DNA from: Microdochium bolleyi | Taxonomy: Eukaryota; Ascomycota; Sordariomycetes; Xylariales; Microdochiaceae | DNA length: 64,000 bases | Direction: 5' to 3' | NCBI GenBank assembly: GCA_001566295.1 | Contig: KQ964245.1 | Span: 315,524-379,523 of the forward strand | Shown: one piece after another, positions 54,095 to 64,000 of the stretch | Layout: each line of letters starts with the position of its first letter | How positions within the stretch are numbered: the stretch's first letter is position 1 | Program-made: the position numbers and the translations under genes | The notes under the pieces: generated by a model | Databases searched by the model: none | What the model was told of the DNA's origin: nothing | The model's input: only the letters and a program-made list of their open reading frames with translations

Positions 54095-56963
54095 TCAGTT
54101 CTTCGCCTTCTCAACGTAGTCGTTGGATGGTGTCTCATATTCTGAGACGAAGTAGTCACCTGCGTGGCGGGACAGCCAGCTCGTGAATTTGGTCAGTTCC
54201 TCACGCAGCCGGTTCACCGACTGCTGGTCCATGTTGGTTTGGGCAATGAGCTCTGGGAGGGATACTGCAATATTGGGTCAGTCAGATGTCGCGCCGTTGT
54301 TGAAGATCTCGAAACTGAGTAGAGTACTTACCGAGCAGCCGCATAAGATGCTCTGGCCCGTATGTCTTAACAGCGGTCTTCCTATCTGCCCAGTCGGGGT
54401 CATCGGAGAGCCACTTCTCCCGCACCTCAGCGTATTGCGAACGCTCAAATCTGCACCAAGTATCAGTAGATGCATTTGGCCCTTTTGCCTGGGGCACAAC
54501 TGACCTGTACAAGAGGATTCTGCTCAAGCACTTATCAAAGTACTCGGTCAGACCATCCAGGGTCTCCATCAGGATGTCGACCTGCGCAGATCCCTCTGGT
54601 CGCTTGGGTTTCTCGTAGGCTGCGTAGTCGTCAAGTATCTTGCTGATAGGGTTAGGGTGGGGAAGAGGGACAAGCTGGTTGTTCTTTGTGATGTTTTCCC
54701 AGTCATCGACCAAGAGCGCCTTGAGCACGTCAGGGATGATGAGCTTGATCGATGGACGCGCGTGGAAAGCATCCTCCTGCGATATTGGCGCGGTTAGTAA
54801 GGATACTCTGAGGCATACAAGTATGAGAGCGCTGCAGTTTGCAGAGACATCTAGTGCATCCGGGTATGGCTAAAGTATCCGAGGGACTTTATGTCTTGCG
54901 AGGAGATTGTCGGGTGCCTGGCTTGCTGCCGGACACATCTGCCGGGATCGATCTAGTGCTGGGCGTCCTTGGCTTAGTCACACCCCTGGTTGACTTGGAA
55001 GTCGTCGGAGGGTGATCGTAACGGGCGTCCCGACGCACGAACTCGGCCTTCCACAACGATTCGATATTCTTCATGTAGAGGCTCTCAGTGCTGGCAGGCG
55101 GCCGCTTAAGCAGATTGTCCCAAGCTTCTGCGCGTTTCGCATGTCTCCTTTCCTGCTGCGGGAAACTCGACCGTTTTGCTCTGTGGGATCGCCCATGGGC
55201 AATACCAGAGGCCGTAGTGTGCAAGGTAGCCATGCTCGGGCCGGGTACGTAAAGGTCGCCTTGCGGTGCAAGTGGTGCCAAACGCTTTGTAGCAGCGTCC
55301 AATGTCGAAGGCCTGGGTTGATTGGAGGCAGCATTATCGCTGCTGTTTTGTTGTGCGGGTGTGCTTTCGCCCTCGACAGGACTTTGGGCGGATAGTGACA
55401 GAGGGCTGAACCGCCCATCATCGTTTTCGGAAGTGGAAGAAACTTCCGGACTGGTCCCAGGCGAGGGTAGTCCCGCCATGAATCTGGCACCAGTCGCCCT
55501 GATTGCAGCCTGTTTGGGTGTTCTTGGGCGCTTCTGCACTCGTGCTGTGGAAGCGGATGGATGTGAAGGCAAACGCGCGGAGCGGCGGGTGACCATGCGT
55601 TCTCCCGGCGACGAGGCCATAGCTCCGGCGGGGTTGCTTTGGTGTTGTCGAGATACTTAAGGAGCCGTACACAATACGCGGCTATGGGAAGTCGCTGTAT
55701 GTTGGACAAGGAACAATGATGTGGAAGCTGGGTGGGGGCGGCCAATATGCACAACCGTGGGAGGATGCACCACACTGACGGTGTCCAGGGGCACCCACGA
55801 GATTGGCGATCTCGAGCTGGCACAGCGCGGAAGTTGTAACTGAGAGGGGCTTGCTGAGAACAAAATGATGTCGCCAAACAGTCGTAGCTGCCTGTTCTCG
55901 TTACTTGGGGCTTCGTGCAAGTATATTGTGCAGAACGAGAGGAGTGAATGTTCGATGAGTGATGTCCGGGGCAGTGAGCTCCAAGTGAGATTAGGTATGC
56001 TGTTTATCCGTTCTCAGGCGGCTGGGCTGGGAAGACGTCCTAGACCAGGCTTTCTCGAAAGCCGTTGAATGATCGCTCCTGCCAAGTTGATGTTGTCGAC
56101 TGGAGGCGGTGAGATGCGTAGTCGCGTGTGCCGTGATGGCCTTTTGTGGATGTGCAGCCAAAAAGGAAGAGGAGGGCTACCCATCACAACCTGGCGAAAC
56201 CTTGACGTGGCAGCCTGACCAGGATGGAGGAAGACACACATCCGCGTGCCCTGACAACTCATAGCTCCTGCATGCCATAACTCATGGCGTCGATAAAGCC
56301 TTTGCGTGTGTAGCCCAGACGTCTCATGCCTGCAGCGGCACCCACGTGTGCATCCCGGACGATGCAAGCCCGTGAAACCCAAAGTTTGTTATGAAGTCGA
56401 ATATGTTGCCACAGCCATGCCAGGCAGGATATATGGTCTTGCCGTGTCTGTATTGCTCGTCGTATGGTGCCAAAGGTAGGTCCTCGAACAAAGGGGTTCA
56501 AGGAGAGAACGAAACCATCATCGCAAAGAAAGTCAATACTTACAGTCTCGAGCTCGTAATCGCGGCCTCTCCGCGGCCCACGTCCGCCGAAGCTGTTGTT
56601 GGCGCCGCGCTCCTCACTACCGCGCGCGGAGCTCATCTCTGAGCCGTTGGCGATGCCGCCACCGAACCCGAACCCCTTGGCGTTGGCCTTCTTGGACGAC
56701 TTGGGAGCCCGCTGACGCGCCTGGAGCTGGAGCTGGGCGGCGAGCTGCTTGTTGTCGTCAGTGAACTTGCGAATGCGGTCGGCGCTGACCCAGTCGTCCC
56801 AGCTGGCCTTCCAGCCCTTGTAGTGTATGCGGTACTGCGTGTCATCGACCTTGGCCGCGGGGCGGATGTCTGTCACTTTGGCCTCGTACATGAGGTCTCC
56901 GTGGAAACAAAGGACCCTCTCGTCCTTTGCATAGGGCGGGGCCTGGCTCTGCTTGGGCGCCAT
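54095..56963 (-). CDS. EAF3: Chromatin modification protein EAF3/MRG15 (chromo + MRG domains)
   Basis: Subunit of the NuA4 acetyltransferase and Rpd3S deacetylase; its chromodomain reads methylated H3K36. Four exons, complement(56544..56963, 54505..54776, 54332..54450, 54095..54264); 326 aa. The chromo barrel spans about residues 12-75 (DERVLCFHGDLMYEAKVTDI, YRIHYKGWKASWDDWV, a clear aromatic cage set). After a basic Gly-rich linker, the MRG domain starts at EDAFHARPSIKLIIPDVLKA. It continues with LLVDDWENITKNNQLVPLPH, FDKCLSRILLYRFERSQYAE, VSLPELIAQTNMDQQSV and DYFVSEYETPSNDYVEKAKN. Introns 2 and 3 are 54 and 67 nt. Intron 1 is exceptional: 1,767 nt (54777-56543) with a good donor (GTAAGT) and branch/acceptor (TTACTAACC, then CAG). 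It contains a 243-codon ORF on the same strand. Confidence 0.88.
54889..55620 (-). CDS. Hypothetical basic Ser/Pro-rich ORF nested in EAF3 intron 1
   Basis: 243 codons, ATG at 55620 in a good context (GAGCTATGGCC), stop at 54889. The protein is basic and largely disordered (MASSPGERMVTRRSARLPSH, RPRTPKQAAIRATGARFM, with several S/T-P sites). A more helical segment, ESLYMKNIESLWKAEFVRRD, lies near the C terminus. It could be a nuclear protein, but I recognise no family. It lies on the same strand as EAF3, wholly inside its first intron, so it would need its own promoter or an alternative transcript. It may also be the relic of sequence inserted in the intron. Codon use looks coding-like, but that is an impression. 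Confidence 0.5.
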   Translation of the reverse strand: MASSPGERMVTRRSARLPSHPSASTARVQKRPRTPKQAAIRATGARFMAGLPSPGTSPEVSSTSENDDGRFSPLSLSAQSPVEGESTPAQQNSSDNAASNQPRPSTLDAATKRLAPLAPQGDLYVPGPSMATLHTTASGIAHGRSHRAKRSSFPQQERRHAKRAEAWDNLLKRPPASTESLYMKNIESLWKAEFVRRDARYDHPPTTSKSTRGVTKPRTPSTRSIPADVSGSKPGTRQSPRKT

Positions 56964-57583
56964 GGTGCCTGGTTTTTTCCTGTAGATTCCGACCGGTCTA
57001 CCGTTTCTCCTCAACGTGATGCTCGGGCCAGAGAGTGACACTCGTGCGCAAGTTGCCGACGGTCGCCTTACACGGGCTGAAAGCGACAGAATTAGAGTGA
57101 ACAGAGACTGGAGAATTTCGTGAGATGCACGCCACCACGAGGACGAGGGCGTTTGTGCTGATTCACGGCACGCTGGTATCAGTGACTGGCGATTCTGCGA
57201 GTGTTGAGTGAGTGAGACTTTCCTCAGGGAGCCTGGTGGCCCACCACAGGGTGCAGTTAACGGCGCCAAACAGGGTCCTCCAGACGCGCTCCAGCTGCAT
57301 CCTCTTTAACTGGACGCGTCTCACTTGAGCACTTCGCCAACCCACCCACATCTCGTCACCAGCATTGATTGCCGTGAGTGGCTTGAGACGATTCGGGCAC
57401 ATCCAGCTGCTGTAATCTTTGTCGCAGCCAGTCATATCTCACTTTCGGCTTGGGCCTCTGGTCATCCTTCGTTGCTCCAGACGTCATCTCACACGCCAGG
57501 TCGCCAATTCTCGAGACGCTTGGCCCCTCCATGCTTCCAACCCCCAGCCTCCACTCGTCCACCGCAGCATCACCGATTAAGCC
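56964..57583. promoter_or_regulatory. Divergent promoter, EAF3 (-) / CNL2 (+)
   Basis: A 620-bp head-to-head spacer serving both genes. No specific site assigned. Confidence 0.4.
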
Positions 57584-58250
57584 ATGGCACCCACCGAGGC
57601 CGCGATCCTCGAGAACTATCTGCTGCTGCCCGCGCGGCTCCCGTCCATCATATCCCTGCAGGAGTTTACCTCGCTATTTCCCAAGTCGCAGCAGTCGTCG
57701 CCCCAGATCCGCTCTCTGTACCGGGATCTGCAGCAGCAGCGCAGCGCACTGGTCGACGACGTCGCGGACAGCATCGAGGCCGAGGTGCGCGGGGTCAGCA
57801 GGACGCTGCGGCGCGAGCTCGTACGCGCCAGGGCCGAAGCCGAGCACGAGGAGCGCGACGACGAGATCGAGATTGAGCGGGCGGTATGTTTTGCAGCAAC
57901 CAAGTTCCGGGCTGGGTCAATGTTATAAGTAAAGGTTCGTGGAGCAACACAACTGACATTCGTGACGGTGGGATTTATAGCTTTTCGGCCCGACATCGAA
58001 CCTCATCGCCTCGAAACCGCACCATCTCATGACGATACTGCCCGACATGGAGACCGCGGTCGCCGACATAGAGGCCGAGATCAAGAAGCTCGAAGAGGAG
58101 GAGGCGGCACTCCTCGAGTCTGTGAAGCAGACAGTCGGCGGCCTCAGCGATCTCCGATATGGCCGACTCAGCAATCCCAAGCTACGCACAGAGAGTCTGG
58201 AGGCGCTCCAGGCTATGCAGGACGTGTGCGCGCGAAGGAACGAAACGTGA
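57584..58250 (+). CDS. CNL2: Inner kinetochore protein, Cnl2/NKP2 family
   Basis: Two exons, join(57584..57883, 57981..58250), with a 97-nt intron; 189 aa. The Cnl2/NKP2 family is part of the constitutive centromere-associated network (yeast Ctf19 complex, fission-yeast Sim4/Mis6-linked complex). The family opening is clear: MAPTEAAILENYLLLPARLP, SIISLQEFTSLFP, SPQIRSLYRDLQQQR. It is followed by a long coiled-coil-prone helix (VSRTLRRELVRARAEAEHEE) and, after the splice, by PDMETAVADIEAEIKKLEEE. The acceptor TTTATAG restores the frame exactly. Its product would be a direct neighbour of CENP-Q, which is encoded 2.7 kb away. Confidence 0.87.
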
Positions 58251-58480
58251 AACCCACAAAACAGTGCGACAAGCCACACGATTACAAGGTATAATTATCG
58301 AGACTATCTGGGAAGAACATGTCCGACTGCGCCGTGGCACATCACTCAGATATCAGCCATTATCTCGCTGCCCAAAACGCAAACCAAGACCGAGCCACCA
58401 AATCCATGGGCCATCACGAGCACTGCCCTTTGCAAGCTTGCTACCGTGCGCCTCCTTTTCACATTTCGTCCCGTGGATAT

Positions 58481-59479
58481 TTAGCGCTTGTTGGCAGCGG
58501 CAGCGACAGCGGCACGGCGAGCGTCAGCCTGGCGTCCAGACTCTTCCATGGTCGCGCGAGCACGGTTACCACTGTGTCATGCTTGCGTTAGTGACAAGGA
58601 AGCAAGAGGCTATTTCAGAATAGACGAGTGCAGCTTAGAGCGACTTACACAAAGTAGCGGCTGAACATGGAGATGCCGATCATGAAAGCCCAGCTGGGAA
58701 TCAGGTTCATGGCCCAGATGGCGTAGCCGGCGGCCACAGAGAGGCCTTTGTCGGCAAACCAGCCGCTGTACGGGTGGAAGGCGCCCGAGTGCTCGTGGAG
58801 GGTGCCGTTGTAGCCTTTGGCGCGAACCTCCTTGAGCAGGTCGACAAAGGTGTCTGAGGTCGTGGTCGTCAGGTTCATGCCCTTGACCCAAACGTTGACC
58901 TTCTGCGGGGCCGGGACGACCTCGAAGGCCCAGATGGCACCGGGAGGGCTGGACCAGGAGTGACACAGAACGGGCTGGTCCTCGCAGCTGAGCATCGCGG
59001 TGTGAGGCGCACCGGGGGTGACGGCGAACTTGGCGGCCGTCTGGTTCCACGCGGCTTCGGTCTGTTCGCAGTGGTCTATGGATTGCGTAGAAAGTCCTCG
59101 TTAGCAAGGTGTTTCTAGCCTAGATTGTAACGCTGCCAGCGCTTGCGCGCTGATTCGACTGCTGAAATAACATACCGTAGCACGCCTTCTTGCCGCCAGT
59201 GATGAACACCCACCACTCGTCCGGGATCGTCTGGCCGGGCTTGACGTTGCTGAAGAGCGTCTCGTTCCAGTTGCCCAGCGTGAGAGTGTGCATCTTCATC
59301 TCGCCGGCTTTGGCCTGGGCGGCGCCGACGGGGTCATGGCGGTTCGGGTTCGGGAAGTACTTGTTGAACAGGCCCTGCGCCTGGCCGAGATACTGCTGGA
59401 CGAAGTCGCCGGGGGCGGGACCCTCGGCGGCGGCCAGCAGGGGCAGGCTGACAGCGGCGGCGGCGGTCGAGAAGCGCAT
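58481..59479 (-). CDS. Thioredoxin-like ER membrane protein
   Basis: Three exons, complement(59176..59479, 58649..59075, 58481..58571), introns 100 and 77 nt; 273 aa. A signal peptide (MRFSTAAAAVSLPLLAAAEG) leads into a thioredoxin-like lumenal domain. TLTLGNWNETLF, PDEWWVFITGGKKACY joined to DHCEQTEAAWNQ gives a CxxxC-type pair (CYDHC) instead of the classic CxxC. CEDQPVLCHSW and VWVKGMNLTTTTSDTFVDLL follow. A C-terminal membrane helix (GYAIWAMNLIPSWAFMIGIS) and a basic tail ending AAANKR complete it. The architecture suits an ER membrane protein related to fungal thioredoxin-domain proteins; redox activity is uncertain. It is tail-to-tail with CNL2 (230 bp). Confidence 0.8.
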
Positions 59480-60922
59480 GTTGGGGGGATTTGTCCGAGA
59501 GAGTTGGAACCGAAGAGGGGAATGAGACAAGACACGGCAAGGTTGTCTTGTTTTGCGCTTGTGTGGGCTTGACGAGGGAAGAAGAAGAGAAGGAGAGTGC
59601 TGCAGTAGCTTGCGGATGATGGAAGAGGGTGGAAGGGGTCCTACTGGACTGGGAAAGGAGCTTGGGCGGCGCGGCGCAAAACCCCAGGTAGAGGAGAAGT
59701 GGGTTCCGCCTTCGCGGATAATGAGGAGCCCTTGGGGAATTTGTCGGCCCTTCAGAGTTCGATCGCGGTGTGGGTTTTGACCTTCATTCACACGGCCGAG
59801 AAAGTTGAGACTTTCGGCTGCAAATAGATTCGTAGTATTTTTCTTTATTTGAACGGGCGTGCGAGGCCCTTGAGCTGCTGTCGACCTGGCTACGTACTGC
59901 TCTGTTTACTTCGTCCCAGTATGGGGTTCGACGCGGGGGAAGCCACGCAATTTCGCAACCAGTTGGCCCCCTTGGTTCACTGTCTCTTGCAACCCAGTGT
60001 CGCAATACAGAGTCCCAATCTTTGTTTACCTTGAGAGCCCATGACAGCCTGGAGGCAAGGCCGCCTCACGCAGAAACGGCCGTGACGACATCAACCCTGC
60101 TGCCTGTTCCTCACAGGCAGTCTCTCTGAATGAGTCTTCATGGAGGAGCAGATCTGTCCTCTCCGTCGGACATGCATGCGGAGTCGAGCAGCGCCCAGCC
60201 AATCCAAGCCAACATCTGGTCAAGGAAGCACCGGGCCGGGGGAGCGGGCGGACAAGGCAGAGCCTGCCTGCTTTGCATTGGGACTGTGGCCGGCTGCTCT
60301 TTGTTAGACTCGAAACCCTCCCTCGACACCCCGGAAGTAGCGCTTGTTGCACCGTCTTCTGTCAGCTCGAGCATAGAGATGGCATCCGCGCAGATATTCC
60401 ATCTGAATGCATTGAAGTAACAGTCCTGACTGAGACAATTGCTGATCTCTTTCGTCGTGGACTCGGGGTTGGGGTTTCCTGCTGAGCCTTGTTGCCCCAC
60501 AGCTTCTGGAACCAGAGCTCATCCATGGATCGTATAGACCAGCCGGGGGCCCGTTTTGGGGTCGCAACTCTGACGCAGGCCGATCGCGACGCGCTTCTGG
60601 CGGGCCTATCTTATCGGCCACCAGAGAGCTTCCCTTTCCCCACGCTCTCTGAAACAACAATGCGAAGTCCAAGCTGTGACGCTGATGGTGCAGTGATTTT
60701 CTATTTCAAGTGTCACGAGTGACATAGTCCTGTCAATCTGAACCCAGCGCTGTCCTCCTGCACGACCGCAACGACACTCTTCCAAGCGACAACGAACACA
60801 CCCCACGTCGCGTGTCCCAGCCGAGGCGACATGTCCGACCTGACGCGTCGACAAACCGTACAACGACGCCTGCGCACACATACATAGGCGATCAAGAGAC
60901 CATACGATAAAACGAGCGCGTA
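59480..60922. promoter_or_regulatory. Divergent spacer, thioredoxin-like gene (-) / CENP-Q gene (+)
   Basis: 1.4 kb. The leader of the minus gene is purine-rich on the plus strand (about 59550-59700). Small ORFs at 60130-60720 have no domain. Must contain both promoters. Confidence 0.4.
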
Positions 60923-62326
60923 ATGGCGCGGCTCTCGTGGCCCGTGGATGCCACGGAAGCGTCGACCTCGAAATCCACAACCAGCAAGGCGAAGACGAAA
61001 GCCCCAGCGGCAAAGGCGAAGGCTCAGCCCACCAAAGCCTCAGATGCACCGACAGCGGCGAGCAAGAAGGCCGAGCAGCAGAGGAAGAACCGGCAAGAAC
61101 TGAAAGACATAGCACGAGGCAGAAGAGACGGCGCATCGGCCGAGCGGAGAAAGCGATCAGCGAAGAGCCTCAGAGAAGCACCACTAGTGAATCGAGAAGA
61201 AGAAGCAACAGAAGAAGCGACTACAACAGCAAAGCGGAAACGAGGACGGCCTTCACTCAACAAAAATAACGCATCCGGCAGCAATGCCGAATCCACCGCG
61301 CAGACACGGAAGCGACCGCGCTCATCACTGCCCTCAGAACAACCTGCTGCTACTGCGAGCACAACAAAGAAACGGCGCGGCCGACCATCCGCGCAGCACT
61401 CAGAAGGAGACAATGCCACAGCCGAACCACAAGCAGAACCCGAAAACACAAGGCCCAGGAAGAAGCGGCGCAAATCGGACGAGCCCGCCACCGGCGAACA
61501 CGAACCAAACGATTCCGACGGCTCCGGCTCGCCGCCACCGTACCGCCACCTCGAGTCCCGCACGCGGCATGTCACGCGGCGCACGATCGAGGAGAAGTGG
61601 GAGCCCCTCGATAAGCCGTCGATCGCCAACGTGACGGCGCTGCTCGGCTCCGCGGCCCGGCCCGTGCTACTGCGCCTGCGCAACATGCAGAAACACACGC
61701 AGGCTACTGCCGTGCTCAACGCCGTGGGCAACAAGCTCCGCAACAAGCTGTCCCGGGGCATGCCGTTCCCACCACCTCCCCCGGGCGGCTCCACAAAGCG
61801 CGAGGACGAGCTCGAGTTCGAGAAGACGATCGCTGGGCTCGAGGCGCTCGAGTACCAGCTCGACCCGCTCCTACACAGCGTCCAATTACTGCAGAGGGAG
61901 AAGGAGCGCGCGGAGAAGGAGCTCGAGAGGGAGTACAAGGTGCTCAACCGGCTCACTGCCAATGCGCGCACGGCGGCGAGGGAGAGGAAGGGCCACCTGA
62001 GGAAGATGCACGGTCTCGTTCCAGAGCGCCTGGAGCAGCAGGGCGACGAGTACGCAGCTGAGGAGGAACATGACCCTACTTCCAATGCGAAGGGTGCAGA
62101 CTCGACGAAAGCCGTGGACAACGTGTTCAGCGGGCTTGCGGAACTTGGTGATAAAGAGCTGTCTGGTCTGGCGACACAGATCGCAAACCACATGGACAGT
62201 CTCAAAAGCAACCTGCGCCAAATAGATGGCATTGTACCTGCGATTGGCCAGACCCAGGCCGCTCTGAGAGCGCGCCTGCTGGGGCACTTCGACGCGGAAG
62301 TCGTTGATGAACTTGTCCTTGGCTGA
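60923..62326 (+). CDS. FTA7: Inner kinetochore protein CENP-Q (Fta7/Okp1) with AT-hooks
   Basis: Single exon, 467 aa. CENP-Q/Okp1 forms part of the COMA (CENP-P/O/Q/U) centromere complex. The first 220 residues are basic, Ala/Lys/Ser-rich and contain two AT-hook cores (KRKRGRPSLN and KKRRGRPSAQ), so direct binding of AT-rich centromeric DNA is plausible. The folded part begins at HVTRRTIEEKWEPLDKPSIA, the family signature. It continues with VLLRLRNMQKHTQATAVLNA, LRNKLSRGMPFPPPPPG and a long coiled coil (QLLQREKERAEKELEREYKV). It ends with LGDKELSGLATQIANHMDSL. The start is the first ATG in the frame. The AT-hooks are an addition I do not remember as universal in the family. Confidence 0.85.
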   Translation: MARLSWPVDATEASTSKSTTSKAKTKAPAAKAKAQPTKASDAPTAASKKAEQQRKNRQELKDIARGRRDGASAERRKRSAKSLREAPLVNREEEATEEATTTAKRKRGRPSLNKNNASGSNAESTAQTRKRPRSSLPSEQPAATASTTKKRRGRPSAQHSEGDNATAEPQAEPENTRPRKKRRKSDEPATGEHEPNDSDGSGSPPPYRHLESRTRHVTRRTIEEKWEPLDKPSIANVTALLGSAARPVLLRLRNMQKHTQATAVLNAVGNKLRNKLSRGMPFPPPPPGGSTKREDELEFEKTIAGLEALEYQLDPLLHSVQLLQREKERAEKELEREYKVLNRLTANARTAARERKGHLRKMHGLVPERLEQQGDEYAAEEEHDPTSNAKGADSTKAVDNVFSGLAELGDKELSGLATQIANHMDSLKSNLRQIDGIVPAIGQTQAALRARLLGHFDAEVVDELVLG

Positions 62327-62842
62327 TTTGCAGCATCTCTCCGCGAGATCGCGAACAGGTCTGGACTGGACTGCCTGCGCTTTTGAACGAGTGGTGGTCC
62401 GGTAGTGCTGGCGTTCTCGGGGTTGTGTTTGGTCTGCGTACTGGCCGGCGTTTTTCATGTCACGATATCCCTCAATATGGCAATTGTATGATGTTCATCC
62501 CTTTACGTATGCGACCTTGTCCACTGATTATGCGATAATGCAAACTAACATTTTGCGCGCCTGTTGCGACATGGTGTTTGACAAACTGTTCCGCGGCATT
62601 GCGAATTCTGGATATCCCCCCCCCCCCCCCAAGCCTCTGAACAGCAAATGTTGGAGTTTCAAGACAACGCTTGGGTTCTGCATATCATTGGCTCTCTTAT
62701 CATCATCGGCGCATGTGACATTCATGTGAGTCCCCAAGCAAACCGTCCCTGTACACTGATTCTAATCCTCCTCGTCGGAATAAAGCTGGAAGTTGTCCAG
62801 TGTGAATGAACGCGGGACATCCTTGACGAGAAGCCCGCCGCC
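62327..62842. other. Convergent spacer with a C run
   Basis: 3' flank of CENP-Q (+) and of the hypothetical gene (-). A run of about 14 C lies near 62616-62630. No gene supported. Confidence 0.5.
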
Positions 62843-63455
62843 CTAGGGCTTCGCCCCGACGAGTTTCTTCCACAGCACCGACGACCTTATATCTTCTGTC
62901 ACTTCTTGCATCCCGTTCCTGTGCCGTATCTGTTGCAGAAACACGCAAGGCCGACCCAGGGGCTCGCAATGCTGGCAGGTGTAGACCTTTGTGCCACTGG
63001 AGAGCTCCATGAGCCGCGGCCGCTGGAGCTCGGGTCGCTCTTCGTGATGCTGCTGACGGACGCGGGCGAACTCGCAGCGACGGTCAGCGTTGCGCGTGAG
63101 CCTGGTCGTGGCCCCGTCGGTGTTGCCGATCATGATTTCGGGATATTCGCTTGTCATCTCGGCCATGGTGGCATAGTTTCGCGTCGAAGGTCTCGACGCC
63201 CAGCTCGTTGCCGCCGCCGATCAGCACTGGAGCGGTGCTGTTGAGGGATGGACCGTCGTCGGCGAGCCGCGGGAAAGTCCACTGGCGACTTGCATTGTCG
63301 AGAGTTGCGTTTAGGATAGCTCGGCATTTCTTCGAGCAGAACCACTCGGGCACTGCGCCGTGTGGCCACTTCCATGCTTCGAGCATAGTGATCTGTGTGA
63401 GATGCAGTTCGACTGGCAGGTCCAGAACTGCGAGGACCTTTGCCGAGGGGGGCAT
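62843..63455 (-). pseudogene. Hypothetical gene with a probable +1 frameshift
   Basis: Two overlapping minus-strand frames make one protein-like sequence if one A is skipped at about 63179. The upstream frame from ATG 63455 reads VLDLPVELHLTQITMLEAWK, then PVLIGGGNELGVETFDA. The downstream frame continues NYATMAEMTSEYPEIMIGNT, then QRPRLMELSSGTKVYTCQHC and CVFLQQIRHRNGMQ, to the stop at 62843. It is about 203 aa when read together. The C-terminal CQHC...C may bind zinc. I do not recognise the family. The shift sits in a run of three A. No adequate intron signals surround it, so I prefer decay or a base-calling error. The frame is also open upstream of 63455 (YFEYEGAYAKCMYRQWLSHN), so a 5' exon may be missing. 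Confidence 0.45.
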
Positions 63456-64000
63456 GTTTGTGGTGATCTGCTCCTTCCAGCCCCAGTTGTGGCTGAGCCA
63501 TTGCCTGTACATACATTTGGCGTAGGCACCCTCGTACTCGAAGTACACGGCAAGGAGCTCGACACATCAGACAAGGTCTGGCATGATTCAGTTTTTGGAT
63601 GTCGATGTCCTGTTTCCCCAGGCACCACAGGCCTTGCAAACGGAGCGCGGTGGGAACTGACCTGGGGAGACCCTGCGAATGTCCACGCCGGTACGTACCT
63701 TGGAGTAATCACACGCACACAACTGAGCAGCCACGAGCCATCTTAGAATGAATGCCCGTGATAGCCTGAGAAAACTCATGAACAACGGTGATTTCGGTTG
63801 TCAAGGCCGAAAGGGGGCTCTTTTGCAGGAAGATATGTCTGAACACGGAGACGCTTGATACTATCATGAGCACATACCAGTGTACTGTTTATTCTAAATT
63901 GGATATACGTTACGCTCGTAGAAGATGTCTTACGTGCCTTACATGGTCCGAGTCTGTACGATACCAAAGTCTTTGTGGAGAGCGACATTCCGCCAAGACA
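63456..64000. other. Right-edge region
   Basis: Possible 5' exons of the hypothetical minus-strand gene: the open frame extends to 63548, with stops beyond. No other gene supported before the window ends. Confidence 0.4.

Overview
The window looks like nuclear DNA of a filamentous ascomycete (Pezizomycotina, most likely Sordariomycetes). Genes are interrupted by short GT-AG introns of about 50-130 nt. ATP-citrate lyase is split into two separately encoded, divergently transcribed subunits. A tRNA-Leu(CAA) carries an intron. Several proteins belong to fungal families: a Cnl2/NKP2 kinetochore protein, a fungal arylsulfotransferase-like protein, a CYSTM peptide and an ochratoxinase-like amidohydrolase. 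I saw no rRNA, CRISPR array, intact transposon or prokaryotic operon.

Layout. 0.8-10.5 kb: DBR1 lariat debranching enzyme (-), a secreted arylsulfotransferase-like protein (+), a six-exon GH72-like protein without a signal peptide (+), and an alpha/beta hydrolase (-). 11-18.5 kb: an RNase P/MRP Rpr2-type subunit (+), ZPR1 (+), a Gfo/Idh/MocA oxidoreductase (-) and a Val/Leu-rich secreted protein (-). 18.5-33.6 kb is gene-poor and microsatellite-rich. It holds the tRNA-Leu, the amidohydrolase, a CYSTM mini-gene and two tandem small ORFs. 33.6-43.9 kb is dense: ORC6, an EF-hand secretory protein, TYW2/TRM12, an F-box-like/TPR protein, an NmrA-type reductase and ACL2. ACL1 follows after a 3.7-kb divergent spacer. 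50-64 kb: a FAR1-type DNA-binding domain spliced in frame to an omega-like glutathione transferase, mitochondrial ribosomal protein uL30m, EAF3/MRG15 with a 1.77-kb intron that holds a 243-codon ORF, the inner-kinetochore genes CNL2/NKP2 and CENP-Q (FTA7/OKP1), a thioredoxin-like membrane protein between them, and a probably frameshifted hypothetical gene at the right edge.

Functional themes. There is much chromatin, replication and RNA housekeeping (DBR1, ORC6, EAF3, CNL2, CENP-Q, RNase P/MRP, TYW2). The ATP-citrate lyase pair makes cytosolic acetyl-CoA. A few genes look accessory: the arylsulfotransferase, the amidohydrolase, the secreted Val-rich protein and the FAR1-GST. Most neighbours form head-to-head or tail-to-tail pairs. 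The points most worth checking are the FAR1-GST fusion, the ORF inside the EAF3 intron, the leaderless GH72 protein and the low-complexity secreted protein. Exon boundaries were placed by eye from splice signals, reading frame and remembered family sequences.
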